A stretch of DNA of 64,000 nt, from assembly GCA_902729315.2 (NCBI GenBank), contig LR746270.1, positions 7,945,221 to 8,009,220 on the forward strand, given 5' to 3'. How positions within the stretch are numbered: position 1 is the first letter of the stretch; each line of letters begins with the position of its first letter. Shown one piece after another: positions 44,298 through 62,272 of this stretch. Under the pieces are notes generated by a model that was not told where the DNA came from, searched no databases, and saw only the letters and a list, made by a program, of their open reading frames with translations. A program made the translations under genes and the position numbers. Source of the DNA: Spirodela intermedia. Its lineage: Eukaryota > Streptophyta > Magnoliopsida > Alismatales > Araceae.

Positions 44298-46880
44298 GAT
44301 TGCAATCTGTGGAGAGCACAAGCAGCGGCATCATGTGGAGAGCACACAAATAGCATGTGTTGGAATGGTTCTCATGTTGTTAAAGCTCCCTAATATGTCT
44401 CTCACAAAGAGGGGCCCTTAGCATCATATGCAAGGAGTCTTGCAGAAGTGACACAAAAGTGGTGAAACATCGCAAGCGATGATGTTTATTGCTGCAATGT
44501 GAAACCGACTAGGCAATGCAAAATGGCAAGGTGAGGGGGCTACTCACTAGTGTGTGCATGCAATGGTTGCTGCAACATTCCACCAGAATCCCCACCATTC
44601 TTTGTCTATTGAGGTACAACTCAAGAATCCAGAACGGATAGGAACAAATACTCACCAGGGCTATATATATAGATATATGCATGATCTATCGTCCTGATAG
44701 AATCCATGCAACCTACTAAAAAAAAAAGTTAGGCCAGGATAGATCAACATTCGTTTAGCCACCTTTAATTAATAAAAAATTCTCACATTATTTAAACATA
44801 TCAGATATAATTAGTAACCGTGAACTTGCATATGCACATGCTTTAGTATATGATCAGTTAATTTTACAACTAATTAATTCTAATAGATTCCTAAGCCGAG
44901 GTAGAAAAGTATAAGCATCAGTGGATTAGACTTTCATGGTCATTTCTTGCAAGAAATATTCTCTAATGCCATTTAAATTTCCAGTGTGGATGTGGATTCA
45001 AGACCCATGAGTGTCCTGAAGAAACGGCAGTGGCAGCGGCGGCTTATCAGCAACCCACAAGTGCCCACCCTAAAAGGTTTAGTGATGGCTAGCCTCCTCA
45101 GTTTCCAGAACAACGGACTGCAGCAGCTGTGCCGACAACCCTGGAGAACCAGCAGCAGGAGATGACGACGGCAGCCGTGCCAAGCACCCAGCACAGAGCC
45201 CTGTGTAGGCGGCAGCACCAACAGCCCAAAACATTTCTCTGGCAATAGACGAAGGCATAGGGCATGGACAGGTGAAAGTCTAACCACAAGGCTAAGAAGG
45301 CCAAATTCCCCCCCCCCCCCACCAACCCCCTGCATATTTGACTTTTTGATATTCAACTTATTTTGTAAATGATGGACAACCAACAAGGTCTTGGCTCCTC
45401 TTACTCAAGGGGAAGAACACAAAAACCTCCAAAAAAGGGAACAGAAATGCTGTTCCAATGGTTATTATCCCACATGACTCGGCTGCAACTCCTAGTTCTC
45501 ATACTTACAAAAAATTTATGATGAGCTGCGGCCTGTGATGGTGGCTGAAAGGGAAGCCGTCTCTGTAGTTTAGGTGGTAGCTAACATCAGAGCCGCCAAA
45601 CAGGTGATTTCTGCCAAGAGAGTAAGACGGTAACGATTTAGTAACCTGGGCTGAGCAAGACATCTCATCAAAATGATCGAGATTCTAGTTACATTTTACT
45701 CATATATTCCATATGTGTCCATAACTGCATTTCTGTAATTATATATATATATATGCGGGGGGGGGAGAGAGAGAGAGAGAGCAGATATGCATGGAAAAGT
45801 CTGCTAACAAAAAATGGAAAAACTTTGTTACGAAAGAGGGACGGATGATGGTCAACCGAATTGGGTTGCATGACAATCCAACTAAGCTCAAATGGCAAAC
45901 TATGCATTCCAAACACAGCAATTGTTTATGTTCAAAGGCCTAGGAATTTAGATTCACAGATAACGAGTTCGTTTTTGCTGGGAAATATATTCAACCAAAG
46001 TTCTCGATACGGATTTGGTAGAGAGAGAAAGAGAAAACAGTACTGGAGTTTTAGCAACGAGAGAGAAAGTGATTAGCTGGGTATCTGTCCTACATGTAGT
46101 AGAGAGGGTGCAACTACACAAGGCCCATAAAGAGTTGACACACTGGGGCTTCTGGGCACATTGACCAAAACAGGTAACCATTCAAACAACGTGCTTTCTC
46201 ACTCTATAACTACCGAGCCACTCTGTTTCGGGTACAGTCAAAGGTGTGAACAGAGGCGAAGAAGTAATTTTGTCCTTATTTCCCCCTAAAAACTATATAT
46301 AAAGACACGTATAGCAGGGTGAAAAAGACATTGAACAGAAATCACAGGAAAAATTCACAAGGTCGCCCAGATTGTGTGTCACACCTGTAACTGTTGTCTT
46401 GATGGAAAAGAAATAATCAGATTTTTCTAATGTATAGAACCAAGAGAAGAATGGGTAAATGTATTGCATAAATGCAGCCAACCCAGCACATACTGGGTCT
46501 ATAATCTGGAATATTTTAATTTTCGTCATGAATAACAATGGAATCAATAGGTAACAAGAGAGCTTCTACAGCGGGGAGAAACTAACCAACCAGTGTAGAT
46601 ATATTGATCATATGCAACCCCAATATGGCTTATATGTTATAAAATAAAATTAAAAATAATTTCCCCGTCAAAAAAATGACGTAGCATAGAAGCGAGAGAA
46701 AAATAAAGTAAATAAAACAAATGGCAGAAGCATTTTTATGCTGAGCGTTTGGGTTTTCATCATGACACTGGCATGAACGTAAGGGAAGAAAAACCTGAAA
46801 ATAATTATTACCTCGGAGAGAAGAGCCTCTCTCTTGTGAATGCAAGGGGCACAACTAGAATCCACATACCAGAAGGTTAT
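44298..46880. other. Intergenic and 3' flank of the acyltransferase gene
   Basis: No gene is recognised. The minus-strand frame at 44973-45386 crosses a C-run (about 45310-45320) and has no known domain. An (AT)n/G-run/(GA)n composite lies at 45743-45782. The last few hundred bases before 46880 are probably the 3'UTR of the acyltransferase. Confidence 0.5.
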
Positions 46881-48530
46881 CTAGTGCACTCCATAACCAT
46901 GAAGGAGAAGAGTATCAGCTATTGTGCTCCTCGCATCACCACATAGTTTGTCAGCATTGTTCCCTTGTACAGGCTTGTGAATCACAACTTTTACATCGCC
47001 TGAGTTCAGAAAACCCTCCATTCCAGATGGCATCAGGCCGCCTGTCCCCATGAGAGTGATTGGCACAATGGGTGCCCCCGTCCTTGCCGCAACACTAAAT
47101 GCACCTTTCTATAACCATGCACAAGAATTAGATTTTAGATACCTGAAAACTGACCATACAATCCAAAATATTTTCCTGAAAATGCATGCATATATATATA
47201 TAAATACGAATATGTCCGTGTGTTTGTGTCTGTGTGTGTGTATATGACATATATATATATATGCACATGTGAGAATGTGCGAGGGAGTGGAATCACACCT
47301 TCGTTAATTGCTCACCTTAAATGCACCCAATATTCCATCTTTAGACCGAGTACCTTCTGGAAAGAAATACACAGAGGTGCCTTTCTTCACTAATTCAATG
47401 CAGCGCTTAAGGCAGTCCTGAATTAATTAGAATGATAAGCCAGATTTAGGGAAAAATCAGAAAATGGTGCAAAGGAGGGATTTGCTCTTGACTTCTTCAA
47501 TCGAAAATTGGTAGATGATCATCCCATTGAGTTACGATTAAAACTTATCATTTTGGATACTGAGAATCAATGCATTAGAATGATCTAGATTGGGTTATAA
47601 TTCAGCGCTAAATGAGAATTGAAATCCCTGAAGAACGCAGCAGAGGGAAGTACCATTTGACTTTTTGTATCCATTCGGCGAATGGGAATGGTCCCCAAAA
47701 GGAACATCGCCCACCCAATTATGGGAAACAAGAATACACTCCTCTTGCTGATGAACTTGAAACTTTTCCCCAGAGTCAGGAGAGTGTATATATCAAGGAA
47801 ACTCTGATGATTGGAGACATAAACAGCTGGCACATCGTTGGGTGGGAGATTCTCCAGCCCCTCAAACTCTATCCGGTAGAATGGAAACACAGTCAACCAT
47901 GCCCACATCATGGCGATCCAATGTTGAGCCTTCCTTTGATACCTATCGAACAAGAGAACAAAAGGATGCGCCACCATCATCGCCAGAAAGAGAATTATTG
48001 CAGTTGCAGCAGTCATTGCGTAAAAGCAAACCCCCCTGATTCGTGAACTCAATTGAAATCCTGTCCAAAACCGCACGGATCAATTGAAGGATCAAACAAC
48101 AGGCAAAATTCCCCCAAAATTCAATAACCAAAGATCCTGCAACGCACCGGTCACGGGGAGGGCAGAGAAATCAGGCGAGCCTGCGGTTGCAGATGTTCCA
48201 TAACTCACAAGACTCCCCCTGCGCTTAATCTGATACCGTTTCCATGATGGAGGATCGACACTCAGCCTGACGAAGAAAGCATTCCCCTCCGGTCCACCGC
48301 ATGAGACCCCAAAGAAGAAAACTGGAAAGAGACGGGCAGAAAACCAAATAGATCGTCAGGCAAGTCGACAGCAGTATCTCCATCCTAATCCAACGAAGAA
48401 ATGACTCACCCTGGGAGCGCCCCGAGATTCCTCGTCTGGTTTTCACTGCGGCGGCGACCGCAGAGACGCGTCTGGAGGCGGGGAGTAGCAGGGAACGTTG
48501 AGGGGGCCGCAGCAGCGTCAAGCTCCCCAT
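46881..48530 (-). CDS. LPAT1: Plastid 1-acyl-sn-glycerol-3-phosphate acyltransferase (LPAAT, ATS2/LPAT1 type)
   Basis: The five minus-strand exons are 48410-48530, 48148-48321, 47654-48060, 47316-47417 and 46881-47108. All introns are GT-AG and the frames join without a break. The predicted protein is 343 aa. The Ser/Arg/Ala-rich N-terminus (RRVSAVAAAVKTRR) looks like a chloroplast transit peptide. A hydrophobic segment lies at about 115-135. The acyltransferase block NHQSFLD has catalytic His183 and Asp188. FPEGTRS around Glu255 forms the glycerol-phosphate site, and APIVPITL follows near 280. Known reaction: lysophosphatidic acid plus acyl-ACP gives phosphatidic acid, the second acylation of the plastid glycerolipid pathway. 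The sequence closely resembles Arabidopsis ATS2 from memory and is of similar length. The start ATG is the first one with an in-frame transit region. It is divergent from the SWC5 gene. Confidence 0.93.
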
Positions 48531-48766
48531 TCTTTGCAATCCACTTCCTCCGGGAAGAGGGAGCTCATCAGAGGCGGGGAGCAGCCCAGCGAGAGAAAAA
48601 GAGAGAGAGAGAGATAAGGCGCACCCGGTAGACAATTAAACGGAAGTTCTGCTGGATTCCTTAATTAAAAATATTTTTTTACGATATATAACCATTTATT
48701 TATTTAAAAAAATATTATATATGCTTCTCTAACCCGGCCTCATCAGTTTCGGACATAATCAGACCC

Positions 48767-48827
<61 letters not shown>

Positions 48828-49767
48828 AGAGAGAGAGAGAGGTTCCGCGCCCATTAAATATGTTAATAGGCTAGCCCATATCCAAGTGATTAGATAATGG
48901 GCCACAGGACACCGGGCCGGGCCCAATTAACGGTTAAATAAAATTATTGAAATAATAATAATATATTAGGCAAACTAAGGTTCTATGTTCGAGAGGCTGC
49001 TGGGTCCTCCGAAGCTCGATAGATAGAGCGATGGGGCCGGAGGGAGGGGAGCTGAGATCAGGCCGCCGCACCAGTCGCCGGTGGCAGTCCTCGGCGTGAT
49101 CGGGCGGCGGTGGAGGCCTCGTCGAGGAGTGTTGTTTGGTGTGGTGCCACTCCCGCTGCGTCCCCTGCCCACCCAGGGATCAAGAGGGAGAAGAAGAGCG
49201 AGGTGAGGGTGGGGCAGGAGGGTGCGGCGTCTGGCCGGGTCTCTTCCTGCTGCCACTGGGGGATCGCACGCGGCCCTCGCCTGTGTTTCTCCGGCGGGCC
49301 GTGTGCTGACGGCGATCCGCCTGGTTCCTTGGTTTTCCGAGCTCGGTTGGTCCTGATTTTCCGAGATTTCTGGTAGTCTGCTGATTAGCCTGCGGCGCTT
49401 GCCAGGATGGTGATCACTTTTTGTTTTTTTCTTTCTTCCTAGGGCTTTAATTTTCGTCTCTCCCACAAGTAGCCAATGAGTTTGAACGGCAATGCTGATC
49501 CAGAGCTCTTTGTGTCCTATTTTGTTGTAGACCGTGTTTGGAACTTCTAGTTGGCCGACATTAAAGGGGCTCTTCACCTTTTTTTCTTTTTCTTTTTTTT
49601 CTTTGTTTGTTTTCGCTCTCTCCTCCCGTTTCTGTTCCCGCTAGCCAGTTCATTAAATTTATTATTTCCCCTGTTTGGAGAGCTGAAAACATTTTCTGAA
49701 TCGTGATTATCCCGTTTGGCCAAATTGGCAGGTGAAGCCTTGCATAAATTCTGGACTGGCGTCTGCA
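48531..49767. promoter_or_regulatory. Shared upstream region between LPAAT and the SWC5 homologue
   Basis: 1.24 kb lies between the two divergent ATGs. It contains a 55-bp CT run, AT-rich DNA at 48650-48720, and a GC-rich stretch from about 49000 to 49380 that is probably a 5'UTR exon of the plus-strand gene. The SWC5 5'UTR seems to contain an intron whose acceptor is near 49731 (TTGGCAG). Long frames on either strand here do not resemble proteins. Confidence 0.5.
48769..48841. repeat. (CT)n followed by (GA)n, potential hairpin
   Basis: A CT run (48769-48823) is separated by only a few bases from a GA run (48827-48841). The two are complementary and could fold back. Confidence 0.9.
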
Positions 49768-52445
49768 ATGGCCCACAACCAGATACAGGAGCCGAAGGAT
49801 CACCAGAATGATCCTATTCCCTCACGGAATTCTGGTTTGTTCCATGCCCCATTACCGTATATCATTGGAAAAAAATTAGTCGAGGCTTGAATTGATGAGA
49901 AAGAAATATGAGAAGTAATTTCGATGGATAGTTTCTTCTGGCTTCGATTACCTGATCAATTTGCATTTACCCAACTGGTGCTAAAGTATTGCTTTTCAAA
50001 ATAATATCTACATCTGGGTATCAATTTTAAGTAGATTGAAGCGTTGTTGATAGAAATCTCTATTGCTGTTTACTATCGTATAAACAGCTGATCGTGAGTT
50101 GTCACTTCCCAGGAATGGAATGTGTGACGGGAAAACCCAATCCTATTTCAAATAAGATTTAATAGTTCTAAGTCGTAATGCAAATGGCTGCATGTCATTT
50201 TGTGCAGAATTTTATTTAGAAATTGGTTGTTGTGCATAGATTGATTGATTTCTTGGCGATCTAACTTGACCCAGCCAGATTTTGCCTTTTAAAAGCATGT
50301 TGTTCCTAAAATTGAAGACAGAGTAAAAAGAAGATGGAGGGGAGATAGATCAAGATAAAAGCCCTAGTGAGGACGTAAGAGAGAACTGAGGAACACCCAT
50401 TGTGATTACTTACTGCTATCATGTTTATAAGAGTCACTGCGTCAATTTGGATTCTGGATCAAGAAAATAACATTGCAAGCGTGCTAACAATAAGTTTCTG
50501 AAGTGGCTTTTGTGCAGGGCCATATCTCTAGATATGGATGGAAACCAAACCGATTTTCCGATTCCCAGTGTACTGCTTGGAATTTTTCAATGAAATGCGG
50601 TTTGATTACCAAGTTCCAAGAAGAGTAGATCATAAATGTAGGTTTATCTGGATCTCAGATATTAGTTTTGGAGCTCCTTCCCTGCTTCCCAATTGTTGTT
50701 AAGTCAGTTTATTTGGACATCTTCAAATCAGATTTTCTGTTGTGACTCATCTTGCCCATTGGTAGGTTCGCACTAGTACCTTGCCAAGGAAAGTGCGGTT
50801 TTTGTGTTGAACCCATTTGCTGCTGGAATGTGAGTAGTTGGGAGGAGGGAGAGTAACACTCGAGTAGCTCTGGGTAAGGGTTCCTACTCTATCCTGAAGC
50901 CCATAACCCTGGTTTTAGTCTGCAAGCACCGCGTGGGTTTACTGTGAATGACTGGGTTTCATTGTCTACTAAAACTGACACTTGAAATTATTTCTTCTAG
51001 TTGAATGTTTCGAGGAATGCTTCAGGATCAGTATTGAAGGTTTTAGGAACCTAAAACAGTATCAAATAATGGCGTGTATTGTGGATCAGAGGATATTTTT
51101 TACTAAATTTTATCAAACCATCTTCTGGGGTCAGAACTCATCAAACCATCTCAGATTTGTGTCAAAATATGTAGAAAAGAATTGTTGTTAGCTGACCAGT
51201 CCTCACTTATACTCTGTAACCATTCTGAATTTGTTTCCCATTTTGCCTGATGATTAGAGCCAAGGCGCGTGTTTAGATTTAAGTTTGGTTTTTGACCTCA
51301 GTGGATCATATGGAGTTGGTTGTTAATCCACTAGGAAGAGGAGAAAACCCTGAGGCTCACAACTTACTGTGCATCTGCTGGACAATGGCATGGGTGATAG
51401 CTCCATGCTCAGCTCTCAGCTCTAGCTGTTATGTGCGCTGCAGGAACTATCGGTGACTCTGTAAATGGCGTTCCCAGTAAAGCTGATCAAAGTACCAGTT
51501 TGAAAGGACAGGCGGAAGAGAAAGGTGAGCGGGTTCTCTGATGTCCTACGATCGTTTGTATATTTTGCTAGTTATCTTGTTCTGCAATGCTTCGAACATT
51601 AGGTGAGCTGATAATTAACAAGCAAAGAAACTATTTATTTATTTGCTATTTTACTTTCCTGTTCCCAAATTTCCTGTCGAGGATCATTATAGATAAGGAC
51701 TGGTTTTCTTTCACTGTTATTTTCCCGCTATGAGACCACCTGCTCCATCAAAATTTTCTAGATGATCCTCAAAATCTCACCACACCAAGAACCCATGGAT
51801 TTCTGCACGTAGCAGAGTGACGGCACCACCTATCTCTGTTCATATACCTTCTAAAGAGGATGGCCTGCCTGCATGAACCCTAATGTTCTTCAGTTTTGAT
51901 GCGCAGAATATCGGCCTTACCTGTTCATTTGTTTGTTTCAGAAAGGATGGCTCGCGTGAATGCAGTCTGGGAAGCGATGAACAGCGGGCTACCCTCAAAG
52001 GCACCAAGGAAATTAACAACCAAACCGATTCCAACCGAAGATAAAACAGCGAAAAAGTCAACCCCTGTGAGCATGCATGCTGACTCTGATGATTTTCCTC
52101 CCGCTGATTAGTTGGATGTTGGCTATATTTATGTCCATAGTTAATCAAAAGGACTCATGACCTCTGGGCGTCGTGCAGGAGTGGATGGTGGCTCTCGGGC
52201 TTGTCTCTAAGAAGCCTCCATCCCACCCTGGTGACAAGGGAAAGAGGACCAGCGATGTGTCCAGTGTCGACAGTGAGGAGGCAAAGAAGCTCGCAGCGGC
52301 AGCCCTCTCAGCAGTGAGAGACGTCACTTCCGCTGCCAACTCTGCAGTGAAAGGCAGAGTAGAAGTAAGTGCATGGTTTTGTTTTGCTCTATTTATCCTA
52401 TCTCAATGTGAAAAGAATAATTACGATCAATATTTATTTCTTCAA

Positions 52446-52499
<54 letters not shown>

Positions 52500-52930
52500 A
52501 TTTACTTCTGCCCAGTAACCTCTTTCTGTGGTGGTGATTGTGACGCCTCTAGCAGATAACGGAGGTCAGGGACTTTGCAGGGGAGGAAGTGGAGGTGAAG
52601 AAGCTAGTCGACGCCGACTCGAAGGAGGCAGCTGAGAAGGCCAAGGCAGTGGCTTCTGCGCCCACTGCCCTCGACAGCATCTTGGAGCAGATAAAGAAGA
52701 AGCAGAAGCTCAGCGTGCTTGACAAGACGAAGAAGGACTGGGGGGAATACAAGGAGGACAAGGGCCTGGAGGAGGAGCTCGACGCCTACAAGAAGAGCTC
52801 CAACCAGTACCTCGACAAGGTCTCCTTCTTACAGCGAACAGATTTCCGGGAGTTTGAGCGTGAGCGGGATGCTCGGCTGGCCATCCAGGCGAAGAGGAGG
52901 CCCGACATGCACGACGATGACGATGCATAG
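49768..52930 (+). CDS. SWC5: BCNT/CFDP1-family protein, SWR1-complex subunit SWC5 homologue
   Basis: Coding exons are 49768-49834, 51444-51524, 51942-52066, 52179-52364 and 52556-52930. All introns are GT-AG and the phases match, giving 277 aa. Residues about 203-260 form the BCNT-C domain: LDKTKKDW, then LDAYKKSSNQYLDKVSFLQRTDFREFERERD. The rest is charged and probably disordered, with VWEAMNSGLPSK near residue 56, an Ala-rich middle and an acidic tail (DDDDA). Family knowledge: SWC5 is a subunit of the nuclear SWR1 remodeller that exchanges H2A for H2A.Z. The first coding exon is short and supported only by frame and splice fit. The ATG in exon 3 (51947) is an alternative start. Intron 4 and the 3'UTR carry CT microsatellites. 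The gene ends 586 bp from the convergent LPD gene. Confidence 0.9.
52449..52496. repeat. (CT)n microsatellite in SWC5 intron 4
   Basis: An uninterrupted dinucleotide run within the intron. It adds to the polypyrimidine character upstream of the exon-5 acceptor at 52555. Confidence 0.9.
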
Positions 52931-52932
52931 CA

Positions 52933-52980
<48 letters not shown>

Positions 52981-53516
52981 ACTCTCCAATGATCCAGCCC
53001 GTAGTTGACTTGCAGCCGGGCAAGCCAAGCATCCTCTGGGCACAGGAGCAGGAGAGCTGACCAACCACACTGCCAGGTTAATTGTCATTTTTCCCTTTTT
53101 TTCCCCCTTTCGGGACCCATGATGGTCGGCATGATGTGATTCTTCACATTGTACATGAGCCAATGTCTTGTACTTCAACCACCCTCTGATGAGGTTGAAG
53201 GTAAGGTATCACGCGGGCACTCTCTAACTGCACACAGGACACTGATTCTGCCACAGATGCCTTCATGCTGGGATTCTCACAAAAGTTGCATGGTTTTCAT
53301 AGCTAGGAAAAAACTAGAGGAGAGAGAGAGAGAGAGAGTTGAGCTGAAGTGAGTCCCTTTCACGCTCCCCAGCATCATACTTTCCAACCCAAGGGAAGGC
53401 AGAGAAGAAATTCCTGCAAGAGGGACTTTGAGTGTTCATCCACGAGCAGATTATTCCAAAGTTTCCATAAAAATGCTGGACAAACAGCGGCAGAGAAATT
53501 AGCAAGGGGCTGCTGC
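52931..53516. other. 3' regions of the convergent SWC5 and LPD genes
   Basis: Contains a CT run just after the SWC5 stop (52941-52976) and a GA run (about 53321-53338). It presumably holds both 3'UTRs. No separate gene was seen. Confidence 0.6.
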
Positions 53517-59100
<5,584 letters not shown>

Positions 59101-59523
59101 CTCGTGCCGGCGACCTCATCGTGACAAGCGATCGGTATAAGTGGGCCCCATCGGCGTCCTACCGTCCGATCACCTAGATCATCGGAACGAACGGTCAGAT
59201 CGTTTTAATCATGCTAACAACTGTTCTGGCAAGGCCAAAGCTCAAGTTAGCGAAATGATCATTACAGCCGTAATGCTCTCTTTCTCTCTCTTCTTTCTCT
59301 CTCCGTGTCACATCTTAATCTTGTCCGATCAGCATATTGAACGGTTTAGGATGAGGGATGGGTACACGTGGACCAATGGGGTTTCGACGAGGAAGCAGGG
59401 CCTTACGAATCCTACCCTGTTCCATTGCCGTCGTCGGTTTCCCCCAAGGAATTTGGGGTCGAGAGCGGCCCCCGAGATGGTCTGGATAGTAGCTATACAA
59501 GCTCTCCCTGGCTACACCCCAGC

Positions 59524-59554
<31 letters not shown>

Positions 59555-62240
59555 CCTCATACCTAAGATTTTTTCGAAGATTTAAAGATCATCCATTTTT
59601 AATTACCCATTTTAATATATTTTAAAATTATTTTGTATCTCTCAAAACTTTGCATCTATTACCCATGCACACGATAATAACTTTGTGCGTAATATATTAT
59701 AAAGATAATGCTAGTCATGTATACATTAGAATAAGATAGTGTGACTTTCTCATTTTAAACCTGATTTTTTGCCCCATAATCCTTCAAAAGCTTTGAACTA
59801 AATTTGAAATTCAAAATTTAAGTAGGTTTCACATCTAATTTTCCCGAATGTGTTAAAAATGTCCCAATGCAATGAGGCCTTGACCATCAATAAATACTAC
59901 TTTGTAGTTCTTAGATGTTCATGCTCTGTGATAAAACTCAGCAAGATCAGATGGTGGCATTTCTCCTGAACAGCCCATAGGAGCTCTACTCCCCTATTAG
60001 TCCCAAGTTAACCAAATTGAAAACTAGGAAACTTGTGTTAATTGGTCTTTTCTTGTTTTTCATTTTCTAAAGACATTTTTAAGAATCATGTTCAAAAAGG
60101 GAGGAGATTGCATGCATAAATAATGAAAACATAAGAATTTTAATAGTTCTATTCAAAATTATTATATTTTTAAAAAAAAATAGCACCAATGAGCTCAAAT
60201 TATATCCTAGTATTATAAATTGATAAACCCTAATTATAATTATTAAGTACGACATCTGTGAGCTTGGCATTCAATAATTCAATTCACTTTAACACCATGT
60301 TTTTCTTAGCCATATGCTGAGTTCTGGGGTGGGCTGAAGCCATTAATTCATGTAGGAGTCATTAACTCATGGTGGGCTGAAAGATAGTAATGGAATGATT
60401 CCTTAGAAACAAATCAGTTGCTAGTCATGTGACAAAAAGAGTGCCATGGTAGCACCATCAACTATTTACTATGAGGTCTGTGTATATCTAGTTTGAATCT
60501 ATGAGAAAATTAGTTGAAACCTTAAGAGTGAGGAGCCATAATGCTGATTAATTATTCTAAGTATATATATATAGTTGTCTTACTCCTATTGATTAATTGT
60601 GCTAACTATTATTTCAATGCTTCTCTAAACACTATTAGAATATTGATCACAATGAACACAGCCCATTCAATTAGAATTTGTGTTTATGTAGATTAAAACA
60701 AACTAAAGTAGAAAGGCTAATTAAAAATATTACTTAATTCAACCTATTCATCATCATCCCATTAAAAATAGACATGATTAGCTACTCTTGGTTCTTCATC
60801 TCCCCTAGCCTTAGGGTTTCCATACTAGTTATTCCTTAAGGATGATACTCTTGAGTGATGCCACATGGGGGTTGCACTTTGCATCCCCTCCACATTATAG
60901 TTCATTTGGGTCTTTTAGTGATGTTATTTTGACTCCAATTATTGACTAAAACCTTAGTACTCTAGACTTATGAGAAACTTCAACTCTTTCTCTAAGCTTA
61001 AGGGTCCTTCATATTGATCACATAATATTAACAATCTTTCTTCTTACTAAGCACAACTATCTTGTGAAGCATTTATCCATCTCATGTTGGCCAAAGAAGA
61101 CCTAAGAAGGGGTAGGGGCAAATTAACCTTTCTATAATATGTACAGAGATGGGTAGGGGGCAAATTAGCCAAAGACTGATCTATTTTGGACCTCTCTAGC
61201 GTGTGAGTTGACTCCTTAGGTGAATCATTTTAGGATAGGTGAGTCAATCATTTTACATGGCCTTTACAATGGTTCAAAGTCATGGGTTTACCTCTGTTTT
61301 TACACTCAGCCTTATATGTATGTTTCAAGTTACATCTACACTACTAGATTTATACATTTAGTTAGCCCACTACTAGACACTCAACACTAGTTCATTGTCC
61401 TAAATTAGTGCCTCTAGAATCAGCCTAGGTGTACCAAGCAGTTCAAATGTCATATTTATACATTTTAGATCTTAAAATAAATGAAACAAAATACCATCTA
61501 GTTATTGTGGTAACTCCCTTGTGGGGACCTTTGAAGATGAAGGTTATGCTTTAATGTAGCTTTTATTTCTACTTATTTTTAATGCAAAAATTTTCATGCT
61601 AAATAATTATATTTTTGTCAATATAGAACTTTAGCTCTTTTTTACTAGTGGATATTTAGTTCTTTCTAAGCAATAGTTTGTAGTTTGTTCTAATGATAGC
61701 ATGTCATGCATAATTTGTTGGCAATAGTATAATATTTTCTTTATTCTTATTTTTTTCATTAAGTCCACAAAATTACTATTGCTTAGTGTTAGTCGATTGA
61801 ATCAATGTGGTATTTTTTCATGTCAAAGCATAAGGTAAAACACCATTTATTGAATCTTGAGTTTCTATAATATTTTGATACAATTGACAATTGATGAAAG
61901 AATACTATCGCTAAAACATTTGAATAGTGATAATTTAATAGGGTAAAATTACAATTTTATTGTTGACCCATTTTTTTAATATCAAAATCATTATTGACTT
62001 AAAGTAGTCAACATTGAATATTCATTTGAGAATCTACTTGATTACCAAATCACAGAACTTGAATCTTTTCATATCTTTGACATAGGCTATCAAACTTCAT
62101 CTTTTAGAGTTCAACTTAAAAGTTTTCAATAAATACCTCTCACTTCCTTTAACCTTGTCCCCCCCACTGATCTCTCTTGAGGACCCTAGTACTTATGCAA
62201 TGAATCTACTCACACTTACTTACTCCACCAACTTGAGTAA

Positions 62241-62272
<32 letters not shown>

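Noticed and set aside
44973-45386. 137-codon minus-strand frame with a Gly run
   Set aside because: The Gly run comes from a C homopolymer. Composition is Leu/Cys-rich with no recognisable domain, splice structure or conserved neighbour.
48975-49577. 200-codon minus-strand frame upstream of SWC5
   Set aside because: Low-complexity, Arg/Pro/Gly-rich translation of a GC-rich probable 5'UTR. No family resemblance.
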